Of a stretch of DNA of 64,000 bases, positions 7,980 to 17,191 are shown in pieces (position 1 is the stretch's first letter; each line of letters begins with the position of its first letter). The stretch comes from DATHTC01 sp035456465. Lineage in GTDB: Bacteria; Actinomycetota; Thermoleophilia; Gaiellales; Gaiellaceae. The notes under the pieces were generated by a model. The model saw only the letters and a program-made list of their open reading frames with translations. It made no database searches and was not told the DNA's origin. The stretch is taken from contig DATIDD010000058.1 in assembly GCA_035456465.1 (NCBI GenBank), positions 62,001 through 126,000 of the forward strand. Reading direction: 5' to 3'. The position numbers and the translations under genes were made by a program.

Positions 7980-8939
7980 ATGCTCGTCAAGCCCGTCGTC
8001 GGAGATCCAGATCCCGCCCGGCCGGGGCTGCGGACGATGCTCGACGCCCGCCGGCTGATCGTCCTACGGGAGGTCGCACGCCTCGGCTCGTTCTCCGCGG
8101 CTGCGCACGCGCTGTGGATCACGCAGCCGGCGGTCTCGCGGCAGATCGCGGCACTCGAGCGCGAGCTCGGACGGAAGGTGCTCGAGCGCACGCCCCGCGG
8201 GCTGCGCCTCACGGACGCGGGCGCGCTCCTCGTCGAGCACGCGGAGGCGATCGTCGCCCGACTCGCAGCCGCCGAGGCGCAGCTCGGGACGCTCGACCGG
8301 CTCGAGAGCGGGCGCCTGCGGCTCGGCTCGTCCGGTGCGGCGGCCGCTGGGCTGCTCGCGGGGGCGATGGCCCAGTTCCGGCGGCGGTGGCCGAGCGTCG
8401 AGCTGTCGCTGCTCGAGCTCCCGGCCGAGGATCCCGCCGGACCGGTGAAGGCCGGCGAGCTCGACCTTGCGGTCGTGTTCGAGGGCGGGCTCGCGCCGAG
8501 GCCGGTCGACCCCGAGCTCGAGCGCGTGCACCTGCTCGACGATCCGCTCCTGCTCGCGCTGCCGGCGCAGCACGCGCTCTCGGCCCGCGAGCGGATCGAC
8601 CTGCGGGAGCTGGCCGACGAGACCTGGATCCGCGTCCAGCCCGAGGGGCCGGGAGTCGCCCACGCGGCCTGCGTCGCGGCCGGGTTCGAGCCCCGCGTGC
8701 GCTTCGACGCGCGCGCCGAGGAGGTGGCCCTCGAGCTCGTCGCCGCCGGGCTCGGGGTCGCATTGGTGTCGTCGCTCGCGGCCGCGCCCGTGCCGGAGGG
8801 AGCCGTCGTCCGCGACCTCGGCGAGCGGGCACCGACCCGGCGCGTCGTCGCGGTCGCGCGACCGGAGGCGTTCCGCCCGCCGGCGGCGGAGGCGATGCTC
8901 GCGCTCGTGCGGGAACGGAGTGCCCAGTGCCGCCCGTGA
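7980..8939 (+). CDS. LysR-family transcriptional regulator
   Basis: Encodes 319 residues. The winged helix-turn-helix covers about residues 20-80 (LREVARLGSFSAAAHALWITQPAVSRQIAALERELG), the canonical LysR signature. The rest is a periplasmic-binding-like effector domain (residues ~105-310). ATG 7980 is preceded by GGGGGAGG at good distance; the next methionine, 8037, would give the shorter N-terminus more usual for LysR proteins and remains possible. The ligand and target are unknown. The gene sits 75 bases behind the peptide-binding protein gene on the same strand, making that gene a possible target. Confidence 0.9.
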   Translation: MLVKPVVGDPDPARPGLRTMLDARRLIVLREVARLGSFSAAAHALWITQPAVSRQIAALERELGRKVLERTPRGLRLTDAGALLVEHAEAIVARLAAAEAQLGTLDRLESGRLRLGSSGAAAAGLLAGAMAQFRRRWPSVELSLLELPAEDPAGPVKAGELDLAVVFEGGLAPRPVDPELERVHLLDDPLLLALPAQHALSARERIDLRELADETWIRVQPEGPGVAHAACVAAGFEPRVRFDARAEEVALELVAAGLGVALVSSLAAAPVPEGAVVRDLGERAPTRRVVAVARPEAFRPPAAEAMLALVRERSAQCRP

Positions 8940-9353
8940 GCGGGGCCAGGCTGCTGTTCGTGCTCGACGCGCTGGAGGCAGACCGCCCGTCGGGACACGG
9001 CCGGGGGCTGGCCCCTGCGACTGCGCCGCGTCGCACGGGGCCGCCGGCGACTGCGGCGGAAAGCCGCTGCCCGTGGCGGCCTGCGCAAACGGCCGCGTCC
9101 GCCGTGGCCGCGGCCAGGGCCTGACCCTTTCCCCGAGCACCGTGCCCGACGCGGACGCGGCCAGGGGCAGGCCCCCACGGCGCTCCGCGACGACGCCGGC
9201 GGCGTGGCGACGACGCAGTGCGAGGCGGATTCGGCCGCGACTGCGTCCGTTCGCGACACGGCCAGGGCCTGACCCTGGCTGCTGACCGACCCTGGGCTGC
9301 CGACCGTTGGTGCTGAACGACCTGGCTACGGACCGGGTGCTGCCCGGCGCGGC
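8940..9353. repeat. Repeat-bearing intergenic region without a gene
   Basis: No supported gene lies in these 414 bases. CGGCCAGGGCCTGACCCT occurs identically at 9111-9128 and 9259-9276. Two looser, partly palindromic relatives lie near 8994-9016 (gacacggccgggggctggcc) and 9153-9176 (gacgcggccaggggcaggcc). A separate degenerate series of GCTGACCGACC/GCCGACCG/GCTGAACGACC units runs from about 9280 to 9340. Confidence 0.6.
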
Positions 9354-9713
9354 TCAGCGAGCGCCCTCGACGGCGCTGCCGATGCGCTCCTCGAGCTCGC
9401 CACGCACTCCCGGCCCCTCGACGGTGAGGAGCCGCAGCTCGTGCCGCGCCTCGTCCTCGACGATCAACGTCGGGCGGCGGTCGATCCGCTCGTGCGGCGT
9501 CCGTCCGACGCGGACAGAGCGGATGCGGTCGTACGGCAGCCGGCGGCGCGCGCGCGGCCCGGACGGCGTGACGCCCTCGAGCACGAGCCCGGCGTCGTCG
9601 AGCGCGAGGCTCCCCGCGTACGCGGGGCCGCGCTCCTCGCTCCAGACGACGGCGTAGCGGCACGTGGTCACGAAGCGATGCTCGTACCACGCCGGGACTG
9701 CGACATCGGTCAC
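9354..9713 (-). CDS. Small hypothetical protein, possibly PH-like fold
   Basis: Encodes 119 residues from GTG 9713. The sequence alternates short strands (YAVVWSEERGPAYAGSLALDDAGLVLEG; RLPYDRIRSVRVGRT; PTLIVEDEARHELRLLTVEG) and ends in an amphipathic helix. That pattern resembles bacterial PH-like domains, but I cannot confirm the family. It is divergent from the SufR-like regulator, sharing about 130 bases of promoter region. Codon use and third-position GC look genuine. Confidence 0.55.
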   Translation of the reverse strand: MTDVAVPAWYEHRFVTTCRYAVVWSEERGPAYAGSLALDDAGLVLEGVTPSGPRARRRLPYDRIRSVRVGRTPHERIDRRPTLIVEDEARHELRLLTVEGPGVRGELEERIGSAVEGAR

Positions 9714-9844
9714 CGGCCGTCGGACCGGTGCGGGAAAGCCGCGGGGTGCCCCCGGGAAACAGGCACGACACGGCCCTCCCGTGATGCGAAACTTCCGGCG
9801 TGGCCCTGACGGGACGACCGGATCCCATGCACCAGGAGCCGCGG

Positions 9845-10408
9845 ATGCACCGCGCGCTCGCGTCCCCGAGCCGCGTGCGCCTGCTCGAGCTGCTGCACGC
9901 GACGGACACGCCGCTCGACGCGCGCGAGCTCGGCGAGCGGGCCGACCTCCACCCGAACACGGTGCGTGCCCATCTGGCGTTGCTGGAGGACGCCGGGCTC
10001 GTCCGCTCGGCCGCGGAGCAGAGCGGCCGTCGCGGCCGGCCGCGGATCGTCTTCGCGGCGACGCAGCCCGCGGACCCGGACGAGGGCTACCGCGTCGTCG
10101 CGGACGCGCTCGCCGACGCGCTGCTCCGCCGCCACGCCGACAGCGAGCCCGTCGAGCGCATGGTCGGGCTGCTCGACGAGCTCGGCTTCGCGCCGGAGCT
10201 CGAGCGCGGCGCGGACGGATCCCGGATCCTCATGCGCCGCTGCCCGCTCGTGCACGAGGGCGGCCCCGACACGCAGGTGGTGTGCCCTGCGCACCTGGGC
10301 CTCATCGAGGACGTCCTCGACGAGCTGGACGCCGGCGAGGAGGTCGCCCGGCTCGAGCCGCTCGCAGAGCCGTCGCTCTGCGTCCTCGCGCTCCGGCGCA
10401 AGGGGTAG
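9845..10408 (+). CDS. Helix-turn-helix regulator of the SufR/ArsR-like type with C-terminal cysteine motif
   Basis: About 187 residues with an N-terminal winged helix (SPSRVRLLELLHATDTPLDARELGERADLHPNTVRAHLALLEDAGLV), a hinge with RRGRPRIVF, and a C-terminal segment MRRCPLVHEG...VVCPAHLGLIEDVL. The CP...H...VC...H pattern is that of SufR-like regulators, where the cysteines can hold an iron-sulfur cluster. That points to redox or iron sensing, by family analogy only. ATG 9845 is chosen because AGGAG lies seven bases upstream; starts at 9827 or 9800 remain possible. The alcohol dehydrogenase of the stress island follows 184 bases downstream. Confidence 0.82.
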   Translation: MHRALASPSRVRLLELLHATDTPLDARELGERADLHPNTVRAHLALLEDAGLVRSAAEQSGRRGRPRIVFAATQPADPDEGYRVVADALADALLRRHADSEPVERMVGLLDELGFAPELERGADGSRILMRRCPLVHEGGPDTQVVCPAHLGLIEDVLDELDAGEEVARLEPLAEPSLCVLALRRKG

Positions 10409-10592
10409 AAGCCCGCATCGCGATCCGCGCGAGCGGCCCGCGCGCCCGGGCCTCCGACGGGCTCCCGACGATCGGTGACCCGACGGGGAGCGAGGGTACG
10501 GACTTTCCCGCGTGACGACGGCGGGCGCCCCCGATGGCGGACGCCCGCCACGTCTCCAGACTCCCCGCGAGCGAAGCGAAAGGAGGCCTTCA

Positions 10593-11681
10593 GTGAAGGC
10601 ACTCGTCTACCACGGGCCGGGACAGCGCTCCTGGGACAGCGTCCCGGACCCGAAGATCCTGGACGCGACGGACGCGATCGTGAAGATCGACACCGTCACG
10701 ATCTGCGGCACCGACCTCCACATCCTCAAGGGCGACGTCCCCACGGTGAAGCCCGGGACGACCCTCGGCCACGAGGCCGTGGGCACGGTCGTCGCGACCG
10801 GCGCCGCCGTCACCACCGTGGCTGCCGGCGACCGCGTACTGCTCTCGTGCATCACCTCCTGCGGCCGTTGTCGCTTCTGCAAGGAGGGGCGCTACGGCCT
10901 CTGCGTCGGCGGCGGCGGCTGGATCTTCGGCCACCTGATCGACGGCGTGCAGGCCGAGTACGCGCGCGTCCCGTTCGCGGACACCTCCGTCTACAAGATC
11001 CCGGAGGGCCTCAGCGACGAGCAGGTGCTGTTCCTCGCCGACATCCTCCCGACCTCGTACGAGGTCGGCGTGCTCGCCTCCAAGGTCGAGCCCGGGGACG
11101 TCGTCGCGATCGTGGGCGCCGGCCCGATCGGGCTCGCCGCGATGATGACGGCGAAGCTCTACACGCCCGGCAAGATCGTGGCGATCGACCTCGCCGACGC
11201 GCGTCTGGACAAGGCGCTCGAGTTCGGCGCCGACGTCGTGATCAACAACGGCCGCGAGGACGCGGTCGAGCGGATCAAGGCGCTCACGGGCGGCCTCGGC
11301 GCCGACGTGGCGATCGAGGCGGTCGGCGTGCCCCAGACGTTCGAGCTGGCCACCGAGCTGATCCGGCCGGGCGGCCGGGTCGCGAACGTCGGCGTCCACG
11401 GCAAGGAGTGCACGCTCCACCTGGAGCGGCTCTGGATCATGGGCGTGACGATCACGACCGGCCTCGTCGACACGTTCTCGACCCCGAAGCTGCTGAAGCT
11501 GATCGTCGACGGACGACTCGACCCGACCCCGTTCGCGACGCACCGCTTCGAGCTCGGGGAGGTCATGGAGGCCTACGACGTGTTCGCCGACGCGGCGGAG
11601 ACGAACGCGCTGAAGGTCGTCCTGTCCGCGCATCCCGTCCGGCTCGAGCCGGGCAAGAAGGAGGCGGCGGTCGTCGCCTGA
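10593..11681 (+). CDS. Zinc-dependent alcohol dehydrogenase (MDR superfamily)
   Basis: Encodes 362 residues from GTG 10593, placed by AAAGGAGG eight bases upstream. Catalytic zinc ligands C38 (ICGTD) and H60 (GHEAVG) are present. Structural zinc cysteines are C90, C93, C96 and C104 (SCGRCRFCKEGRYGLC). The nucleotide-binding GAGPIGLAA motif is near residue 175. The enzyme should interconvert an alcohol and an aldehyde or ketone with NAD(P). As the first gene of a low-energy stress island it may dispose of reducing power during fermentation. The upstream region holds CCGATGG (10531-10537) and ATCGG (10471-10475), half-sites of the island's motif. Confidence 0.92.
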   Translation: MKALVYHGPGQRSWDSVPDPKILDATDAIVKIDTVTICGTDLHILKGDVPTVKPGTTLGHEAVGTVVATGAAVTTVAAGDRVLLSCITSCGRCRFCKEGRYGLCVGGGGWIFGHLIDGVQAEYARVPFADTSVYKIPEGLSDEQVLFLADILPTSYEVGVLASKVEPGDVVAIVGAGPIGLAAMMTAKLYTPGKIVAIDLADARLDKALEFGADVVINNGREDAVERIKALTGGLGADVAIEAVGVPQTFELATELIRPGGRVANVGVHGKECTLHLERLWIMGVTITTGLVDTFSTPKLLKLIVDGRLDPTPFATHRFELGEVMEAYDVFADAAETNALKVVLSAHPVRLEPGKKEAAVVA

Positions 11682-11744
11682 CGACCGCACGGGCCGGGCG
11701 GCCGAGCGTCGCCCGGCCCGGCCGTCCCTGGCAGGATGCCCCCG

Positions 11745-14405
11745 ATGGCCGCCACCGCCGACGTCGTCGACGTCATCCTCAGGGACGGGAGCACGCTCCG
11801 GCTGCGGCCGCCGGGCCGTGACGACGGCGATGCGCTGCTGGCGTTCTTCTCCTCGCTCTCGGAGCGCAGCCTCTACCTCCGCTTCCACGGGATCCCGGCG
11901 CTGCGGCCGCAGCTCGTCGAGCCCGTGCTCGACCCGGACTGGGCCGAGCGCGGCGCGCTGCTCGGGACGCTGGCCGACGAGGAGGGCGGCGAGAAGGTGG
12001 TCGCGCTCGCGAACTACGTCCGCCTGCGCGACCCCGCGCTGGCCGAGGCGGCGTTCACCGTCGCCGACGAGTACCAGGGCCGCGGGATCGGCACCCGCCT
12101 GCTCGAGCAGCTCGCGGCCCGCGCCTCGGGCGTCGGGATCGAGCACTTCGTCGCGGAGGTGATGCCCGAGAACCGGGCGATGCTCGACGTCTTCGAGCAC
12201 GCAGGCTTCCAGCTGTCGCGCGTGCTCGAGGGCGGCACGATCGAGGTGCAGTTCCCGATCGCCCGGACGGAGGCGTACGAGCTCCAGATCGAGGAGCGCG
12301 ACCACGAGGCCGTGGTCGCCTCGCTGCGCCCGTTCTTCGAGGCCCGGTCCGTCGCCGTGGTCGGGGCGTCGCGGAAGCGCGGCTCGATCGGCGGCGAGCT
12401 GTTCCGCAACATCCTCGCGGCCGACTTCCAGGGCACGGCCTTCCCCGTCAACCTGAAGGGCGAGCCGGTGGCGGGCGTGCGGGCCTACCGCTCCTCGTCC
12501 GAGATCCCCGACGACGTCGACCTCGTCGTGATCTCGCTGCCGGGCGAGCGCGTGCTCGACGCGGCGGACGAGGCGCTCCGCAAGGGCGTGAAGGCGCTGG
12601 TCGTCATCTCCGCCGGCTTCGCGGAGATCGGTCGGGAGGGCATCGAGCGCCAGGAGCGGCTGCTCGAGCTCGTCCGCGCCCACGGCGCGCGGCTGATCGG
12701 CCCGAACTGCCTCGGGATCGCGGTCTACGGGCTCGGGCTCAACGCCACCTTCGCCGCCCGCTCGGCGCCCGCCGGCAACATCGGCTTCTCGTCCCAGTCC
12801 GGCGCGCTCGGGCTGGCGATGCTCGAGGAGGCCGAGGCGCGCGGCCTCGGCCTGTCGTCGTTCGTGTCGATCGGCAACAAGGCGGACGTGTCGTCGAACG
12901 ACCTGATCGAGTACTGGGAGGACGACCCGGCCACCAGCCTCGTGATGCTGTACATGGAGTCGTTCGGCAACCCGCGGCGCTTCGGACGGCTCGCCCGCCG
13001 CGTCGCCCGCCGGAAGCCGATCCTCGCGCTCAAGAGCGGCACGACGAGCGCCGGAGCGCGCGCCGCCTCGTCGCACACGGCTGCGCTGGCCGGGTCGGAG
13101 ACCGCCGTCGACGCGCTCTTCCACCAGGCCGGCGTGATCCGTGCGACCTCGCTCGAGGAGCTGATCGACGTGGCGACGCTGCTCTCGACGCAGCCCGAGC
13201 CGAAGGGGCGCAACGTCGCGCTGCTGACGAACGCGGGCGGGCTCGGGATCCTCGGCGCCGACGCCTGCGAGGCGGCTGGGCTCGAGCTGCCCTCGCTCTC
13301 GCCCGCCACGGTCGAGGCGCTCGCACCGCTCCTGCCGTCCGAGGCGAGCCTCGACAACCCCGTCGACATGCTCGGCTCCGCCACCGAGCGCACGTACGCG
13401 CAGATGCTGCCGGCCCTGCTCGCGGACCCGGCCGTCGACGCGGTGATCGCGCTGTTCGTGCCGACGGTGATGGCGTCGGCCGAGGCGGTCGCGCAGGCGG
13501 TCGACGAGGCCACGCGCACCGCCGAGGCGCCGAAGCCGGTGCTGGCCGTGGTGATGAGCGCGGAGGGGATCCCCGAGGTGCTCCGCGCCGGCGGCCACGC
13601 GGCCGCGTTCGCCTATCCCGAGTCGGCCGCCCGGGCGCTCGGACGCGTCGCGGCGCGGGCGGAATGGCTGCGCCGGCCGCAGGGCACGGTTCCCCAGCTC
13701 GAGGGCATCGACCGTGGCGCCGCGGAGACGGTCGTCGAGCAGGCCCTCGCGAGCGGCGACGACGCCTGGCTGGCGGCGGCCGACGCCCGGCGGCTGCTCG
13801 AGGCCTACGGCGTGCCGCTCGTGCCCGAGCGGCTCGCGGAGAGCGCGGAGGAGGCGGTCGCGGCGGCGCAGGAGCTCGGGTTCCCGGTGGTGGTCAAGAC
13901 GGCCGTGCCGGGCGCGCACAAGACGGAGGTCGGCGGGATCGCCCTCGACCTGTCCGACGCCGACGCCGTCCGCGCGGCGGCCGAGCGGATCGGCGCGCCG
14001 CTGCTCGTCCAGCCGATGGTGCGCAAGGGCACCGAGCTGCTGGCCGGGCTCGTGCAGGACCCCGTCTTCGGCCCGCTCGTCGCGTTCGGGCCCGGCGGCG
14101 TCTTCGCGGAACTGATCGGCCGGGCCGGGTTCCGGATCGCGCCGCTCACGGACGTCGACGCGGAGGAGCTCGTGACCGGCGGCGCGGCCGGGCGCCTCGT
14201 GCAGGGCTTCCGGGGCGCGCCGGCCGCGGACGTCGACGCGCTGACCGACCTCGTCCACCGGCTCGGCCGGCTCGGCGAGGACCTCCCGCAGGTGGCCGAG
14301 CTCGACCTGAACCCGGTGCTGGCGCTCCCCGACCGCTGCGTCGCCGTCGACGCGCGCGTGCGCGTGACGCGCCGCGAGCCCACCCGACGGACGAAGAGCT
14401 GGTAG
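11745..14405 (+). CDS. GNAT acetyltransferase fused to ADP-forming acyl-CoA synthetase
   Basis: About 886 residues. Residues ~5-165 are a GNAT domain (acetyl-CoA loop in DEYQGRGIGTRLLEQL). Then follow a CoA-binding Rossmann domain (SVAVVGASRKRGSIGGELF), a succinyl-CoA-ligase-like region (GNIGFSSQSGALG; IGPNCLGIA), the SSHTAALAGSE segment with the phosphorylatable histidine, and a C-terminal ATP-grasp domain (GFPVVVKTAVPGAHKTEVGGIALDL). Relatives are either ADP-forming acetyl-CoA synthetases or protein acetyltransferases of the Pat type. With the histidine present, ATP formation from acyl-CoA is plausible. The GNAT-first order matches actinobacterial PatA. ATG 11745 is preferred over 11736 for spacing from AGG. 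Confidence 0.9.
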   Translation: MAATADVVDVILRDGSTLRLRPPGRDDGDALLAFFSSLSERSLYLRFHGIPALRPQLVEPVLDPDWAERGALLGTLADEEGGEKVVALANYVRLRDPALAEAAFTVADEYQGRGIGTRLLEQLAARASGVGIEHFVAEVMPENRAMLDVFEHAGFQLSRVLEGGTIEVQFPIARTEAYELQIEERDHEAVVASLRPFFEARSVAVVGASRKRGSIGGELFRNILAADFQGTAFPVNLKGEPVAGVRAYRSSSEIPDDVDLVVISLPGERVLDAADEALRKGVKALVVISAGFAEIGREGIERQERLLELVRAHGARLIGPNCLGIAVYGLGLNATFAARSAPAGNIGFSSQSGALGLAMLEEAEARGLGLSSFVSIGNKADVSSNDLIEYWEDDPATSLVMLYMESFGNPRRFGRLARRVARRKPILALKSGTTSAGARAASSHTAALAGSETAVDALFHQAGVIRATSLEELIDVATLLSTQPEPKGRNVALLTNAGGLGILGADACEAAGLELPSLSPATVEALAPLLPSEASLDNPVDMLGSATERTYAQMLPALLADPAVDAVIALFVPTVMASAEAVAQAVDEATRTAEAPKPVLAVVMSAEGIPEVLRAGGHAAAFAYPESAARALGRVAARAEWLRRPQGTVPQLEGIDRGAAETVVEQALASGDDAWLAAADARRLLEAYGVPLVPERLAESAEEAVAAAQELGFPVVVKTAVPGAHKTEVGGIALDLSDADAVRAAAERIGAPLLVQPMVRKGTELLAGLVQDPVFGPLVAFGPGGVFAELIGRAGFRIAPLTDVDAEELVTGGAAGRLVQGFRGAPAADVDALTDLVHRLGRLGEDLPQVAELDLNPVLALPDRCVAVDARVRVTRREPTRRTKSW

Positions 14406-14471
14406 GCCGCACGGGCGCTGCGGCTGTCTACCGATGCCCGCGCTGCCCGGAAGGTGGCACGATCGAAGCGG

Positions 14472-15266
14472 ATGAGCGAGGTCTTCGACAACGTCATCTG
14501 CGGCGTCGACGGCTCGGAGGAAGGGCTCGCCGCGGCGCGGCTCGCAGCCCGCGTGGCCTCGGAGTCCGGCAGGCTCGCCGTGATCGCCGTGGAGGACGAG
14601 TCGCTCGCGGTCCACGCCGGCTGGGGCGCGACCGCCGTCGCCGAGCAGCTCGAGCGCGAGGCCGCGACCGCCGCGACGGCGGCACGGATCGAGGCCGGTC
14701 GCCAGCACGACGCCGAGCAGGCGGTGCTGCGCGGCGACCCCATCGGCTGCCTGCTCGACCAGATCCGGACGCGCGGGGCGACGCTGGTCGTCGTCGGCGC
14801 GCACGGACACAGCCGCGCCGCCGGGATCGTGCTCGGCTCGGTCGCCTCGGCGCTGCTGCACGACGCGCCCTCCGCCGTCCTGCTCGCACGGCCCGTCGCC
14901 GACGTCGCTGCGTGGCCGCGCCACGTCGTCGTCGGCCTCGACGGCTCTGCGGGCTCGCGGGCCGCGCTGGACGCGGCGCGCGCGCTCGCCGAGCGGTTCG
15001 GCGCCGAGGTCCGCACCGTCGTCGCGACCCGCGACCGCCACGCCGAGCCCCCGAAGGCGCGCGCGCTCGACGCCGGCGTGGAAGAGCACGACGCCGATCC
15101 CGTCGACGCGCTCGTCGTGCTCGGCGAGCAGGCCGACCTGCTGGTCGTGGGCAGCCGCGGCCTGAAGGGCCTGCGCGCGCTCGGCAGCGTCAGCGAACGC
15201 GTCGCGCACCAGGCGGACTGCCCGGTGCTCGTGGTGCGCGGCCCGTCCGAGCCCGAAGCGCGATGA
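14472..15266 (+). CDS. Tandem universal stress protein (two UspA domains)
   Basis: About 264 residues with two UspA domains. The first (residues ~5-140) ends in VVVGAHGHSRAAGIVLGSVASALLHDAPSAVLL and the second (~150-262) in VVGSRGLKGLRALGSVSERVAHQADCPVLVV. Both carry the G-2x-G-9x-G(S) ATP-binding pattern. Tandem Usp proteins of this kind are prominent members of dormancy regulons such as that of mycobacterial DosR. CCGATGCCC lies at 14431-14439, resembling the right half of the island's inverted repeat. A GTG six codons upstream (14454) is an alternative start. Confidence 0.9.
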   Translation: MSEVFDNVICGVDGSEEGLAAARLAARVASESGRLAVIAVEDESLAVHAGWGATAVAEQLEREAATAATAARIEAGRQHDAEQAVLRGDPIGCLLDQIRTRGATLVVVGAHGHSRAAGIVLGSVASALLHDAPSAVLLARPVADVAAWPRHVVVGLDGSAGSRAALDAARALAERFGAEVRTVVATRDRHAEPPKARALDAGVEEHDADPVDALVVLGEQADLLVVGSRGLKGLRALGSVSERVAHQADCPVLVVRGPSEPEAR

Positions 15267-15300
15267 CCGGGCCGCGGGGCGCGGCGGGCGGCCGCTCCCG

Positions 15301-17109
15301 ATGACCGACTTCCTGCTGGCGCTGCAGGCGCTCGCAGGGCTCGCGGCGGGCGCCGTCCTCCACCTGTTCGGCATCGACGGGCCCGCGCACGCGGTCTGGG
15401 CCGTCTCGACCGCCGTCATCCTCGTCCCGCTCACGTTGACGGTCACGCGCTCGCTGCTGCGGCGCGACGTCGGCGTGGACGCGATCGCGCTCGTCGCGAT
15501 CGCGACCGCCCTCGTGCTCGGCGAGTACCTCGCCGGCGCCGTCGTCGCGCTCATGCTGGCCGGCGGGAACGCGCTCGAGGAGTACGCCTCGGGACGCGCG
15601 CGGCGCGAGCTTCGGACGCTCGTCGAGCGCGCGCCGCGCACGGCGCTGCGCCGGCGCGACGACACGGTCGAGGAGGTGCCGGTCGACGCGGTGCGCCCCG
15701 GTGACGTCGTCGTCGTGCGCGCCGGCGAGCTCGTCCCCGTCGACGGGCACGTGCTCGGGCACGAGGCGGTCGTCGACGAGGCCGCGATCACGGGCGAGCC
15801 GCTGCCGCGCACGATCGCCGCCGGCGAGCCCGTGCGCAGCGGCGTCGCGAACGCCGCCGACGCGTTCGAGGTCCGCGCCGCCCGTCCCGCCGCGGAGAGC
15901 ACCTACGCCGCCCTCGTGCGGCTGATGCGCGAGGCCGAGGCCCAGCGCGCCCCGTTCGAGCGGCTTGCCGACCGCTACGCAGCGGTCTTCCTCCCCGTCA
16001 CGCTCGTCGTCGCGAGCGTCGCCTGGGCCGCCAGCGGCGATCCCGTGCGCGCGCTCGCGGTGCTCGTCGTCGCGACGCCGTGCCCGCTCATCCTCGCCGC
16101 GCCGATCGCGCTCGTGGCGGGCGTGTCACGGGCCGCGCACGCCGGGATCGTGGTCAAGGGCGCGGCTGCGATCGAGAAGCTCGGCGAGGCCCGCACGGCG
16201 CTGCTGGACAAGACGGGGACGCTGACCGTGGGCGTCCCGGAGCTCGAGGCTGTGGCCGTCCTCGACGGGCACGGCGAGTCGGAGCTCCTGCGGCTCGCCG
16301 CCTCGGTCGACCGGCTGTCGGCCCACCCGCTCGCGGAGGCGCTCGTCCGCGCCGCCGCCGCGCGCGGGCTCGACACGGCCTTCCCCGTGGACGTCGAGGA
16401 GGCGTTCGGCCGCGGCGTCGAGGGCCGCGTCGACGGGCGACGCGTCGCCGTCGGCAGCGCGTCCTGGCTCGCGGAGCGCGGCTACGGCGACGGCTCGGTG
16501 CCGGAGGTCGCGGGCCACGCGCGCGTGCTCGTCGGCGTCGACGGCGCGCTGGCAGGGATGATCCTGCTCGCCGACCACCTCCGGGCGGACGCCGCCGACG
16601 CGGTCGCGGCGCTGCGCGAGGCCGGGATCGAGCACGTCGCGCTCGTGACCGGGGACAAGGCCGCCGTCGGCGAGGAGATCGGGCGCGTGCTCGGCGTCGA
16701 CCGCGTCTACGCCGAGCAGACGCCGGCGGAGAAGCTCGAGGTCGTGCGCGCTGCCCAGGCGCGACCGGAGCTGCGCCCCGTGCTGATGGCCGGCGACGGC
16801 GTCAACGACGCTCCCGCCCTCGCCCTCGCCGACGTGGGCGTGGCCCTCGGGACTGCGGGCGCGACGATCGCCTCCGAGGCTGCCGACGCCGTCATCGTCG
16901 TCGACCGGATCGACCGGCTCGCCGAGGCGGTCCGGATCGGACGCCGGTCGATGAAGATCGCGCGGCAGAGCGTGCTCGCCGGCCTCGGCCTCAGCCTCGC
17001 GGCGATGGTCGTGGCCGCCTTCGGCTACCTCCCGCCGGTGTTCGGCGCCCTGCTGCAGGAGGGGATCGACGTGGCCGTGATCCTGAACGCCCTCCGCGCG
17101 CTGCGGTAG
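15301..17109 (+). CDS. Heavy-metal-type P1B ATPase
   Basis: A 602-residue membrane pump with all core P-type motifs: TGEPLPR (actuator), CPL in the ion-path helix (VVATPCPLILAAPIALVAG), phosphorylation site DKTGTLTVG, HP motif SAHPLAEALV, and hinge GDGVNDAPALALADVGVAL. There is no N-terminal heavy-metal-binding domain. CPL, rather than CPC or SPC, leaves the metal unassigned. Hydrophobic pairs at residues ~5-55, ~60-95, ~225-290 and ~550-600 are the membrane segments. It starts 34 bases after the Usp gene and probably belongs to its transcription unit. Confidence 0.9.
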   Translation: MTDFLLALQALAGLAAGAVLHLFGIDGPAHAVWAVSTAVILVPLTLTVTRSLLRRDVGVDAIALVAIATALVLGEYLAGAVVALMLAGGNALEEYASGRARRELRTLVERAPRTALRRRDDTVEEVPVDAVRPGDVVVVRAGELVPVDGHVLGHEAVVDEAAITGEPLPRTIAAGEPVRSGVANAADAFEVRAARPAAESTYAALVRLMREAEAQRAPFERLADRYAAVFLPVTLVVASVAWAASGDPVRALAVLVVATPCPLILAAPIALVAGVSRAAHAGIVVKGAAAIEKLGEARTALLDKTGTLTVGVPELEAVAVLDGHGESELLRLAASVDRLSAHPLAEALVRAAAARGLDTAFPVDVEEAFGRGVEGRVDGRRVAVGSASWLAERGYGDGSVPEVAGHARVLVGVDGALAGMILLADHLRADAADAVAALREAGIEHVALVTGDKAAVGEEIGRVLGVDRVYAEQTPAEKLEVVRAAQARPELRPVLMAGDGVNDAPALALADVGVALGTAGATIASEAADAVIVVDRIDRLAEAVRIGRRSMKIARQSVLAGLGLSLAAMVVAAFGYLPPVFGALLQEGIDVAVILNALRALR

Positions 17110-17120
17110 ACCCGCAGGCG

Positions 17121-17143
17121 CGATCGGCGTGGCTCCCGATGGC
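17121..17143 (+). promoter_or_regulatory. Inverted-repeat site 1 (ATCGG-N8-CCGAT) upstream of CBS-BON gene
   Basis: ATCGGCGTGGCTCCCGAT occupies 17123-17140, with CG before and GGC after. The right half begins 56 bases before the ATG at 17192. It is one of four sites with the same half-sites and eight-base spacer in this window. Confidence 0.55.
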
Positions 17144-17191
17144 CCCGGCGGCGCGGGTCGGCACGGTGAAATCGAGCGAAGGAGGACTTCC

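Noticed and set aside
11736..11750. CCCGATGGCC as a further operator site before the acyl-CoA synthetase gene
   Set aside because: It overlaps the start codon and lacks the left half-site at eight-base spacing, so it is probably coincidental.
10590..15902. A 1770-codon open frame on the minus strand
   Set aside because: It lies antisense to four well-recognised genes (alcohol dehydrogenase, acyl-CoA synthetase, Usp, P-type ATPase). Its product has no family features and is rich in Arg/Glu/Asp, as expected of antisense frames in high-GC DNA.
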